Assembly (NCBI RefSeq): GCF_007970805.1
Contig: NZ_CP042433.1
Span: forward strand, 806,001 to 870,000
Length of the DNA stretch: 64,000 nt
From: Flavisolibacter ginsenosidimutans
GTDB taxonomy: Bacteria; Bacteroidota; Bacteroidia; Chitinophagales; Chitinophagaceae
Reading direction: 5' to 3'
In this document: positions 52,542 through 60,522 of the stretch, piece after piece
How positions within the stretch are numbered: position 1 is the stretch's first letter
Layout of the letters: each line of letters starts with the position of its first letter
Program-made: the position numbers and the translations under genes
The notes under the pieces: model-generated
Database searches by the model: none
Told to the model about the DNA's origin: nothing
Seen by the model: the letters and a program-made list of their open reading frames with translations, nothing else

Positions 52542-53540
52542 TTAAAACACTACACCTGTATTAACGAGGAAAGCTGTAGTGAAATTGTTGGACGTGGCAG
52601 GAAAGTAATAATCGAACATGACTTGTGGCTGAATGAAGAATTTGCCTTTTGCGTACTCGGCTTTAAAGAAGGCCGTTAAAGAAATGGGCTGAAAATAAAC
52701 GTTGTTGTCGAAGGCGACGTTTTCTGTGTTGTATAAAATACTGTTGCCTGTGCGCCGCACGGTAGCGTAGGTATTGCTTGTTTGATTAAAACCAAATTGC
52801 TGCGAGCCGCTGATGAATGAAAACTGAGGCGTCAGCCGAATGTAGTCGCTGGCCAGCACGTTAAGAAAATAAAAGTCGTGGCGTACCGAAGTCACAAGAT
52901 TGACATCAATAACCTTTTCATTTGTATTGATGCGGGTAAATCCTCTTTGTGCAAGGTTGATGTTTTGAATCTTTTCTTCTACCTCTTTAAAATTGGCGCG
53001 GCTGCCCCAACCGTAGCTAAATCCTGCCGAAGGTTTAAACCAAAGCTTGCGGTAAGTGAAGTAAGCGTAAGCTTCGTTTTGCAAAGGCGAAGTATAGAAC
53101 GGCAAACTTTTCTTTGTAACGTAATGCGTTAACGAAAGACCTGTGATAAAGGCTTTGTTTTTTTGAAAGTCGTATGAACCGGTTACCGAAAACTGGTAAG
53201 GATTCAGGCCCGTTCCGTCGTTAACAACCGAGGCGCCAGCGCCGATGCCGTAGCCCGCTTTGTCGTAATAGCCAGCGGATGGCGAATACATAAATCGCCG
53301 CCGGGTTTCGGAACGGTTATCCTTTGTTTCAAAGGCAAGAAAACTTTGTCCAAATGAAACATTAACCAATGTAAAACTGTGCGGTGAGGTTAAGGAATCA
53401 ATCAGTTTATCCAGTTCACTAAAAAGTTCATCGTAGTCGGTAAAGGTTGTATCAACGGCAAGCGAATCTTTTCCCTTTTGCGCAAAACAAAAAGTTGCCA
53501 GACAAAAGCCCAATATGGTGAATGAAAGCTTCCGAAGCAT
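52542..53540 (-). CDS. Predicted outer-membrane beta-barrel protein
   Basis: 332 residues with a signal peptide (ending TFCFAQ, about 20). After a short acidic helix (DYDELFSELDKLIDSL) come about twelve amphipathic beta-strands with a final aromatic-valine end (FLVNTGVVF). I recognise no named family. The strand pattern, periplasmic helix and C-terminal phenylalanine support an outer-membrane barrel. Stands alone between the PorT-like and metallophosphoesterase genes on the same strand. Confidence 0.7.
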   Translation of the reverse strand: MLRKLSFTILGFCLATFCFAQKGKDSLAVDTTFTDYDELFSELDKLIDSLTSPHSFTLVNVSFGQSFLAFETKDNRSETRRRFMYSPSAGYYDKAGYGIGAGASVVNDGTGLNPYQFSVTGSYDFQKNKAFITGLSLTHYVTKKSLPFYTSPLQNEAYAYFTYRKLWFKPSAGFSYGWGSRANFKEVEEKIQNINLAQRGFTRINTNEKVIDVNLVTSVRHDFYFLNVLASDYIRLTPQFSFISGSQQFGFNQTSNTYATVRRTGNSILYNTENVAFDNNVYFQPISLTAFFKAEYAKGKFFIQPQVMFDYYFPATSNNFTTAFLVNTGVVF

Positions 53541-53622
53541 TGCGCTGATTTTGGTTTTTCAGAGTGATAAACAAGCTTGTTGACGGACAAGATAGAGCAA
53601 AGTTTAAACATGTCAAACGTGA

Positions 53623-53678
53623 GAAGTGAAACGTGAAACTCTAGAGTCTTTACTTAAAGTTCACTGCGGTTTCACTTC
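53623..53678. repeat. GTGAAAC word cluster with inverted arm
   Basis: GAAGTGAAAC (53623-53632) is complementary to GTTTCACTTC (53669-53678). Further copies ACGTGAAACT and GTTCACT lie between. It sits 15 bases past the end of the metallophosphoesterase gene. Confidence 0.6.
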
Positions 53679-53692
53679 ACACGTCTGTCGTC

Positions 53693-54943
53693 TTATCCCA
53701 GTTCCAACAGGGTAATCTCTGGTAAGATTCCTACGCGGCCCGGATAGCCGATGAAACCGTAACCACGGTTTACGTAAATCACCTGTTTCCCTTCGCGATA
53801 AAGGCCCGCCCATTGGCGGTAAACGTACTGCACCGGGCTCCAGCGGAAGCCCGGTATTTCAACGCCAAATTGAAAGCCGTGCGTATGTCCGGCCAATGTT
53901 AAATCTATGTCGCCAAACTTGGGCCGTACTTCCGCGTCCCAATGCGTCGGATCGTGGCTCATTAAAATTTTAAAGGGATATTTTTCGGCGCCTGCGTAGG
54001 CTTTTGTAAGGTTTCCGTAGCGGGCAAAATTTTTCAAAGCACTCCAGTTTTGTATGCCGATCAATGCAATCTCCTCTCCGTTTTTTTGTAGCGGTACGTG
54101 TTCGTCGAGCAGCAGTCGCCAGCCAAGTTTTGCGTGCACGTCTTTTAGCTTTTCAAGGTTGTTGCGTTTTTGTTCGGCACTGTCCCACGAAGTGTAATCG
54201 CCGTAATCGTGGTTGCCGAAAATGGAATAAACACCCATGGGTGCGCTGAGTTTGTTGAACACCTCCATGTAAGGCAGCATTTCTTCGTATTTGTTGTTCA
54301 CCAGATCGCCGGTAAACAAAATAAGATCGGGTTTCAGCGCCATGATTTTCTCTACACCTTTTCGTACGGCGTCTGTATCGGTGAAGCTTCCGGAGTGAAT
54401 GTCGGAAATCTGCACAATGCGCAAACCTTTGAACGCTTCAGGAAGGTTGGGAAAAGAAAGCGGTACTCGTTTTACTTTATAATTGTATTTGTTGGTAAAA
54501 CCGTAAATAAGTGACGTAAACAAGCTTCCGCCCACTGCAATGCCCAACCAGCTTAAAAAAAGCGACCGGCTGATTTCGGGACTGGATTGTACACCACCGG
54601 CTTCTACGTTCTGAAAAAAAATCTTTCCCCACAGCCACTGAATGCCGCGCCGAATATCGTCAATCAAAAAAAAGATGGCCGCGAACAATTTCAGGATAAA
54701 CAATCCCACCAACACCGCGAACACGGTGCTGCGCAAGCCTTTTTGAAGATTATCAAGGTTGAGGTAGGGCAATAAAAAAAGAAGGACAATTACGAGAACG
54801 GAAACCACCCAATAAGTAACGCTGACAATGCCTTTGGTGCGTGGGGCGGCACCGTGCATCAGAAACTTTACAATTTGAAAAACATAAATGTCAAGGCCAA
54901 TCATGAAGGCGGCAAACAAAAGCCAGAAGGGTGAACTGCGCAT
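53693..54943 (-). CDS. Membrane-bound metallophosphoesterase (YaeI-like)
   Basis: 416 residues. Three to four N-terminal hydrophobic helices (within about 1-160) anchor a calcineurin-like domain with ISDIHSGSF, FTGDLVNN, FGNHDYGDY, MSHDPTHW and LAGHTHGFQFG, a complete set of di-metal ligands. Related proteins cleave UDP-diacylglucosamine or other lipid-linked pyrophosphates at the membrane; the specific substrate is not determined here. Divergent from parA with about 100 bases between. Confidence 0.88.
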   Translation of the reverse strand: MRSSPFWLLFAAFMIGLDIYVFQIVKFLMHGAAPRTKGIVSVTYWVVSVLVIVLLFLLPYLNLDNLQKGLRSTVFAVLVGLFILKLFAAIFFLIDDIRRGIQWLWGKIFFQNVEAGGVQSSPEISRSLFLSWLGIAVGGSLFTSLIYGFTNKYNYKVKRVPLSFPNLPEAFKGLRIVQISDIHSGSFTDTDAVRKGVEKIMALKPDLILFTGDLVNNKYEEMLPYMEVFNKLSAPMGVYSIFGNHDYGDYTSWDSAEQKRNNLEKLKDVHAKLGWRLLLDEHVPLQKNGEEIALIGIQNWSALKNFARYGNLTKAYAGAEKYPFKILMSHDPTHWDAEVRPKFGDIDLTLAGHTHGFQFGVEIPGFRWSPVQYVYRQWAGLYREGKQVIYVNRGYGFIGYPGRVGILPEITLLELG

Positions 54944-55014
54944 GACGCAAATCTATAATAAGGTAAAACCGTGGGTGAATCTTTAACAACACCGCTTTGT
55001 GCCCTCATTCACTG

Positions 55015-55022
55015 TATTTTTG
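55015..55022 (+). promoter_or_regulatory. -7 element of parA
   Basis: TATTTTTG, a perfect TAnnTTTG match 28 bases before the parA ATG. The nearest upstream TTG (54997-54999) is only 15 bases away, slightly short, so the -33 element is uncertain. Confidence 0.55.
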
Positions 55023-55050
55023 CGCACACCGTAAAACACGGCAGAAATCT

Positions 55051-55854
55051 ATGGGCAGAATTATTGGCGTGGCCAATCAAAAAGGCGGAGTTGGAAAAAC
55101 CACGACGGCGATTAACCTGGCGGCAAGTTTTGCCGTGCTTGAATACAAGACTTTGCTGGTGGATGCAGATCCGCAGGCCAACAGCACCACGGGCGTTGGC
55201 TTCGACTTGCAAAACGTAACGCAAAGCCTTTACGATTGCATGGTGAACAATGCCGAAGCAAAAGACGTGGTGTTGAAGACCGACATTCCAAACCTCGACC
55301 TCATTCCTTCGCACATTGATTTGGTGGGAGCCGAAATCGAAATGATCAATTATCCCAATCGTGAAGCTGTTTTAAAAAATCTTCTCGATGCGATAAGGGA
55401 CAATTATGATTTCATCATCGTGGATTGTTCGCCATCGCTTGGATTGATTACAGTGAACGCATTAACCGCCGCCGACTCGGTAATTGTTCCGGTGCAATGC
55501 GAATTTTTTGCGCTGGAAGGTTTGGGAAAGTTGTTGAACACTATCAAAATTGTGCAAAGCCGTTTAAATACTGCCTTGCTTATTGAAGGCATTTTGATGA
55601 CGATGTACGACGGCCGTTTGCGCCTTTGCAACCAGGTGGTGGCCGAAGTTCGCCGCCATTTTGAAGACATTGTTTTTACCACCATCATTCACCGCAATTC
55701 AAGGCTGAGCGAAGCGCCATCGTTTGGCAAGCCTGTAATTCTTTACGACGCCAACAGCAAAGGAGCCATGAATTATTTGAACCTCGCCAAAGAGATTCTG
55801 CAGAAAAATAATCTCACCAAAATTCCTCAGGAAGAGCGAACGATTGAAATGTAG
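55051..55854 (+). CDS. parA: Chromosome-partitioning ATPase ParA
   Basis: ParA/Soj-type ATPase for origin segregation, 267 residues. The deviant Walker A KGGVGKTT is at about 10-17, the A' motif [12 protein letters not shown] at about 37-48, and Walker [13 protein letters not shown]. No N-terminal helix-turn-helix, so it is the short chromosomal type. The ATG opens the conserved [13 protein letters not shown]; the 18 upstream codons are not conserved. parB follows after about 150 bases with its own promoter element. Confidence 0.94.
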   Translation: MGRIIGVANQKGGVGKTTTAINLAASFAVLEYKTLLVDADPQANSTTGVGFDLQNVTQSLYDCMVNNAEAKDVVLKTDIPNLDLIPSHIDLVGAEIEMINYPNREAVLKNLLDAIRDNYDFIIVDCSPSLGLITVNALTAADSVIVPVQCEFFALEGLGKLLNTIKIVQSRLNTALLIEGILMTMYDGRLRLCNQVVAEVRRHFEDIVFTTIIHRNSRLSEAPSFGKPVILYDANSKGAMNYLNLAKEILQKNNLTKIPQEERTIEM

Positions 55855-55971
55855 GAAATAGCCGAATGCGTCGCTGCTGTTTCGCGGCGGCAGTTTCTAG
55901 CTCATCGAATTTTATCGTTTTCCTTGCAAACGGCTTTGTATTGTTGTGTCCCGAAGCCGCGTTTGAACAAT

Positions 55972-55979
55972 TAACTTTG
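55972..55979 (+). promoter_or_regulatory. -7 element of parB
   Basis: TAACTTTG, a perfect TAnnTTTG match ending 23 bases before the parB ATG. A TTG lies 25 bases upstream, a little far, so parB is probably transcribed separately from, or in addition to, the parA message. Confidence 0.5.
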
Positions 55980-56002
55980 CGCTTTCAACTTTGATTTTTT
56001 TA

Positions 56003-56923
56003 ATGAAGAACATGACCGCACCGAAACAAAATAAAGACGCACTGGGAAAAGGAATCCGTTCCCTTCTGCAAAACATCAATACCGATTTAAAAAACACCGA
56101 AGGTGCGCTAAAGCCACAAGTGGTGGAAGCCGCTACGGGCTCGCTCCGCATACCGGTTGAAAACATTGAAACCAATCCCAAGCAGCCGCGAAAAGATTTT
56201 GATGAAACGGCTTTGCAGGAATTGGCCCAATCCATCAAACTGCACGACATCATTCAGCCCATTACGGTTTCAAAACTTCACACCAACAAATACCGGCTCA
56301 TTTCCGGCGAAAGAAGATGGCGGGCCGCAAAACTTGCAGGCTTAAAAGACATTCCGGCTTTTGTGCGGCAGGCCAACGACCAGGAGCTATTGGAACTTGC
56401 CTTGCTGGAAAACCTGCAACGCGAAGACCTGAACGCGATGGAAATTGCGCTCAGCTACAAGCGCATGATGGAAGAACTTGCCCACACGCAGGAGCAGGTG
56501 GCCGAACGCATGGGCAAAGACCGCAGCACCGTTACCAACTACATTCGGTTGCTTAAACTCCCGCCCGATATTCAAATTGCGGTGCGTGCCGGCGAAATCA
56601 GCATGGGACACGCAAGGGCGTTAATTAACGTGGACACCATTGACAAGCAGCTTTACATTTTCGACGAGATAAAAACAAAAGGACTTTCGGTGCGGCAAAC
56701 CGAGAACCTTGTTCGCAACATTTACCGCGAAAAAGAGGAAAAGAAAAATACCGAAACGCTTCCTCCGGCTTATAAAAAGGTAGAAGACAAACTCGCTTCA
56801 CACTTCAGCACAAAAGTGAAAATGCGGCACGGCAAAGACGGCAGCGGCAGCATCACCTTTGAATATTATTCGCTGGAAGAAATGAACAAATTGCTTGACC
56901 AAATGGACGTGACGATTGAATAA
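56003..56923 (+). CDS. parB: Chromosome-partitioning protein ParB
   Basis: ParB/Spo0J, which binds parS sites and spreads along the origin region using CTP, 306 residues. The N-terminal ParA-stimulating stretch ALGKGIRSLLQ is followed by ParB motifs ENPKQPRKDF-like (NPKQPRKDF) and GERRWRAAKLAGL (the CTP-binding box), the helix-turn-helix HTQEQVAERMGKDRSTVTNYI (split here by position about 169-189), and a C-terminal dimer region. ATG chosen at MKNMTAPKQ; a second ATG three codons later is equally possible. Confidence 0.94.
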   Translation: MKNMTAPKQNKDALGKGIRSLLQNINTDLKNTEGALKPQVVEAATGSLRIPVENIETNPKQPRKDFDETALQELAQSIKLHDIIQPITVSKLHTNKYRLISGERRWRAAKLAGLKDIPAFVRQANDQELLELALLENLQREDLNAMEIALSYKRMMEELAHTQEQVAERMGKDRSTVTNYIRLLKLPPDIQIAVRAGEISMGHARALINVDTIDKQLYIFDEIKTKGLSVRQTENLVRNIYREKEEKKNTETLPPAYKKVEDKLASHFSTKVKMRHGKDGSGSITFEYYSLEEMNKLLDQMDVTIE

Positions 56924-57557
56924 GAACGGCAGACATACGGTCTTTTTTCTTTTCTTTCTACTCCTCTCCTGTTGCTGTTTTTCGCAGCAGGACACAACGA
57001 AAAAAGCAATTCCTGCCGACAGCCTGGTGAAAAAATCGGCTCCGATTGCTGACAATGTAAAAGCCGATTCGGTGCGTAAGGCTTTTGTTCCAAAAAAGGC
57101 AACCCTGCGTTCATTGATGGTGCCCGGCTGGGGACAGATTTACAACAAAAAATACTGGAAGGTTCCCATCGTTTACGGCGCTTTGGGCACAGCAGCCGGC
57201 ATCTTTGTTTACAACCTGAAAAACTACCGCGAAATTCGTTTTGCCTATGCCGCAAAATACAAGGCAGCGCTGCCCAGTGCCACCCACGCCGATACGGTAG
57301 CGCTTGCCAGCATTAAACCTTACCTGGTTCCCTTTGATTTGAATTCTCTTCGTACGTATCGCGATGAGTTTCGCAGCAATATTGATTACTCCGTTTTGGC
57401 CTTTCTTCTTCTTTGGGGATTGCAGGTTGCCGATGCTACTGTAGATGCGCATCTAAAGTTGTTTGATGTAAGCCCCAACCTGAGTCTCAAGTTTAAATTC
57501 GGGCCAAGCCAAATGGCAGGAACAACGGGTGCAAGCCTGGTGCTGGCTTTTAAATAA
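56916..57557 (+). CDS. DUF5683 domain-containing protein
   Basis: 213 residues. Signal peptide or N-terminal helix (HTVFFLFFLLLSCCCFSQ), low-complexity linker, then the DUF5683 block ATLRSLMVPGWGQIYNKKYWKVP (about 67-89) and three hydrophobic segments. Envelope protein of unknown function, conserved beside parB and dapB in Bacteroidota. The start is a TTG overlapping the parB stop by eight bases, so it is probably translationally coupled. Confidence 0.8.
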   Translation: MNKNGRHTVFFLFFLLLSCCCFSQQDTTKKAIPADSLVKKSAPIADNVKADSVRKAFVPKKATLRSLMVPGWGQIYNKKYWKVPIVYGALGTAAGIFVYNLKNYREIRFAYAAKYKAALPSATHADTVALASIKPYLVPFDLNSLRTYRDEFRSNIDYSVLAFLLLWGLQVADATVDAHLKLFDVSPNLSLKFKFGPSQMAGTTGASLVLAFK

Positions 57558-57607
57558 GTTGACCGGGAACTTCCTCTCTAAGAAAAATTCTTTTTGTCTT
57601 CGCTTTA

Positions 57608-57640
57608 ATTCATGTAATTCGTGCACTAAAATTCGTGTTT
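57608..57640 (+). repeat. AATTCGTG word cluster before dapB
   Basis: AATTCATGTAATTCGTGCAC followed by AAAATTCGTGTTT, ending three bases before the dapB ATG. Shares the TGTAATTCGTG word with the inverted repeat at 27093-27176. Confidence 0.6.
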
Positions 57641-57642
57641 AC

Positions 57643-58377
57643 ATGAACATTGCATTAATCGGTTACGGCAAGATGGGGCACATGATTGAAGAAATTGCTT
57701 TGCAACGCGGCCATCAAATTGTTTTAAAGATCAACATCGAAAACCTTGAGGATTTTACAAAAGAGAATCTCTCCAAAGCCGATGTGGCCATCGAATTTAC
57801 TAGCCCCGACAGTGCGTTTGAAAACGTAAAAGGTTGCCTTGATTTTGGTTTGCCAGTCGTCAGTGGTTCCACTGGCTGGAATGCAAAACTGAACGAAGCA
57901 AAAGACCTTTGTCTTCAACAGAACGGCAGCTTTTTGCACACGAGTAATTTCAGCGTCGGCGTCAATATTTTTTTCCAGGTGAATAAATTCCTGGCAAAAC
58001 TGATGGCTTCACAGCCCGGTTATGAGGTAAGCTTAAAGGAGATTCATCACACGCAAAAAAGAGACGCCCCCAGCGGAACGGCGGTGACGTTGGCCGAAGG
58101 CATTTTGGAAAATATTGGCCGTAAAAAAATATGGGTAAATCACCAAGCTCAAAGCAAAGACGAACTCTCCATTATCAGCGAACGCGTTGATCCGGTACCC
58201 GGCACGCACTACGTAAAATATACTTCGGAAGTTGACGACATTGAAATCATTCATACGGCGCACAACCGCAAAGGCTTTGCGCTAGGCGCAGTGCTGGCAG
58301 CCGAATTTGTCGCCGGGAAAAAAGGCGTTTTTACAATGGACGATGTGTTGAATTTAACGGCGCAAAATCCTGTCTAA
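57643..58377 (+). CDS. dapB: 4-hydroxy-tetrahydrodipicolinate reductase
   Basis: NAD(P)H-dependent reductase of lysine/diaminopimelate synthesis, 244 residues. Nucleotide motif GYGKMG at 7-12; substrate loop EIHHTQKRDAPSGTA with the catalytic H and K; conserved FTSPDS. The ATG is preceded by a word repeat, not a Shine-Dalgarno sequence; the longer open frame covers the end of DUF5683 and is not used. Slightly shorter than the E. coli enzyme (273), normal for this phylum. Confidence 0.94.
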   Translation: MNIALIGYGKMGHMIEEIALQRGHQIVLKINIENLEDFTKENLSKADVAIEFTSPDSAFENVKGCLDFGLPVVSGSTGWNAKLNEAKDLCLQQNGSFLHTSNFSVGVNIFFQVNKFLAKLMASQPGYEVSLKEIHHTQKRDAPSGTAVTLAEGILENIGRKKIWVNHQAQSKDELSIISERVDPVPGTHYVKYTSEVDDIEIIHTAHNRKGFALGAVLAAEFVAGKKGVFTMDDVLNLTAQNPV

Positions 58378-58451
58378 GACGGAAGTCTTTTGTAAGGTAT
58401 TCGCCGCTACGTTGGTCTTTTAACGGACGCATAAATCTTTAATCAGGAAAA

Positions 58452-60440
58452 TCATTTAAGAACAATGCCGGCCAGGGGCGGCAGCTTCACTTTGATTTTG
58501 TATCGCGTTTGTTCTCCGTCCAAGGCTTCACATTCTATCGTTTCGTTTTTGTAGTCGCCCGTTCCCCAAAAACGTTCGTCGTCCGAGTTAAAAACCTCTT
58601 TCGTGTATTTGCGACCAACGTTTATTTCCCAGGCTTCTTTCGGAATTGGGTTTAGGTTCAGCACAATCAATAAATCATCGTCCTTTTCTTTTCCCATGCG
58701 GCGGTAAACAAGCACGCAATCATCGCGGTGGTTCAGGTCCACCCATTCAAAGCCGTAGATGTTGAATTGGTTTATGTAAAGCGCCTCTTCGCTCCTTAGA
58801 ACTTCGTTCAGGGCTTTTACGCAGGCCTGTAATTTTTTGTGTGGTTCAAACTGCAACAAGTACCAACCGATTTCACCCTTATAATTCCATTCAGTTGTTT
58901 GACCAAACTCGCCACCCATGAAAAGCAACTTGGCGCCGGGATGCGTCCACATGTAAGTATAAAGGGCTCGTAAGTTGGCAAACTTCTGCCACTCGTCGCC
59001 GGGCATTTTGTAAAGCATGGGGCTTTTACCATGCACCACTTCATCGTGGCTTAAGGGCAGCATGAAATTCTCGTCGTTATAATACACCATGCTAAACGTA
59101 ATCTTGTTTTGGTGCTGGCTGCGAAAAAGCGGATCAATTTTAAAATAATCCAGCGTGTCGTGCATCCAGCCCATCATCCATTTCATGCCAAAGCCAAGTC
59201 CGCCCATAAAGGTTGGCTTTGAAATGCCCGGCCAGTCTGTAGCTTCTTCGGCAATCGTTTGCACATCGGGAAAATCTCGATAAATGGTTTCGTTTAAATC
59301 TTTGATGAACGCAATGGCTTCCAGGTTTCCGTTACCGCCGAATTCGTTCGGTTCCCATTCACCTTCTTCGCGTGAGTAATCAAGGCGAAGAATGGACGAA
59401 ACGGCATCAACCCTTATGCCGTCAATGTGAAAAATCTCGAACCAGAAACGGGCTGAAGAAATGAGAAAGGATTTTACCTCGCCGCGTTTGTAATTGAAAA
59501 TGTAAGAATTCCAATCGGGATGGAAGCCTTTGCGCATGTCGGCGTATTCGTAAGTATGCGTGCCGTCGAACATGAACAAGCCGTGCGCATCGTAAGGGAA
59601 ATGCGAAGGCACCCAATCGAGAATCACACCGATATTATTCTGGTGCAATTCATCAATCAGCCGCATCAGTCCTTCGGGTTCGCCAAAGCGTGAGGTAGCG
59701 GCAAAGTATCCCGTACCCTGGTAACCCCAACTCCCGTCGAAAGGATGTTCTATCACCGGCATAAACTCCACATGCGTAAAGCCCATCTCTTTTATGTAAG
59801 GCACAAGCCGTTCCCTGATTTCATCGTAAGTGTTGTACTTTTCTTCGTCAAAAGCATCGGGCCGCATCCAACTTGCAAGGTGCAGTTCGTAAACGCTCCA
59901 CGGCGCATCCAGTGCGTTGTTCTTTTTGCGGTTCTGCATCCACTCATCATCCTTCCAGTCGTACTGCAGGTTCCAGGTAATGCTCGATGTTCGCGGACGC
60001 TGTTCCCAATAATTCGCAAACGGATCTCCCTTTACGACATTCCTTCCTTCAAAACCGGTGATGTGATACTTGTACAACTCGCCTTTTGCAAGGCCGGGAA
60101 TAAAGCCTTCCCAGACGCCGCTGTTGTCCCAACGCGGTTGCAAAGGATGTGCGGCAGCGTCCCAATTATTAAAGTTGCCAATGACTGAAACATAAGTGGC
60201 ATTGGGCGCCCAAACACAGAAATAATAGCCGTCGCGGTCGAGTACCGTCATGCGTTTGGAACCGAATTTTTTATAGAGTGAATAATGTGTTCCCTGCTGA
60301 AAATTGTGTACGTCATCGTCGTATAAAACGGAGTAGTTCCAAACCGGCTTTTGCGTGTCCACAAAATTTTTGTCTTCGTAGCGTTCGGGGCTGTTATTTT
60401 TTTCGCTGTCGTTTATGGAATCTTCTTTCTCTGTCGTCAT
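58452..60440 (-). CDS. glgB: 1,4-alpha-glucan branching enzyme
   Basis: Introduces alpha-1,6 branches into glycogen, 662 residues. An N-terminal CBM48 domain (about 65-160; YFCVWAPNATYVSVIGNFNNW) is followed by a GH13 barrel with VEFMPVIEHPF, the nucleophile in FHIDGIRVDAVSSIL, the acid/base in QTIAEEATDWP, and LPLSHDEVVHGK. A C-terminal all-beta domain completes it. The first about 45 residues are acidic and not conserved. No other glg gene is in the window. Confidence 0.95.
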   Translation of the reverse strand: MTTEKEDSINDSEKNNSPERYEDKNFVDTQKPVWNYSVLYDDDVHNFQQGTHYSLYKKFGSKRMTVLDRDGYYFCVWAPNATYVSVIGNFNNWDAAAHPLQPRWDNSGVWEGFIPGLAKGELYKYHITGFEGRNVVKGDPFANYWEQRPRTSSITWNLQYDWKDDEWMQNRKKNNALDAPWSVYELHLASWMRPDAFDEEKYNTYDEIRERLVPYIKEMGFTHVEFMPVIEHPFDGSWGYQGTGYFAATSRFGEPEGLMRLIDELHQNNIGVILDWVPSHFPYDAHGLFMFDGTHTYEYADMRKGFHPDWNSYIFNYKRGEVKSFLISSARFWFEIFHIDGIRVDAVSSILRLDYSREEGEWEPNEFGGNGNLEAIAFIKDLNETIYRDFPDVQTIAEEATDWPGISKPTFMGGLGFGMKWMMGWMHDTLDYFKIDPLFRSQHQNKITFSMVYYNDENFMLPLSHDEVVHGKSPMLYKMPGDEWQKFANLRALYTYMWTHPGAKLLFMGGEFGQTTEWNYKGEIGWYLLQFEPHKKLQACVKALNEVLRSEEALYINQFNIYGFEWVDLNHRDDCVLVYRRMGKEKDDDLLIVLNLNPIPKEAWEINVGRKYTKEVFNSDDERFWGTGDYKNETIECEALDGEQTRYKIKVKLPPLAGIVLK

Positions 60441-60522
60441 AGCATGAATTTTTTACCGTTTGCATAAAGTTAACAACCTGCGTGCTGATTCCTTTCTAAA
60501 TTGACAAACCAATTACCAACAC

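Noticed and set aside
53620..53682. Possible parS centromere-like site (GTGAAAC words near parAB)
   Set aside because: The canonical parS palindrome is TGTTTCACGTGAAACA. Here the GTGAAAC copies are direct, not fused as a palindrome, and the inverted arm lies 36 bases away. It fits the general word-repeat pattern better.
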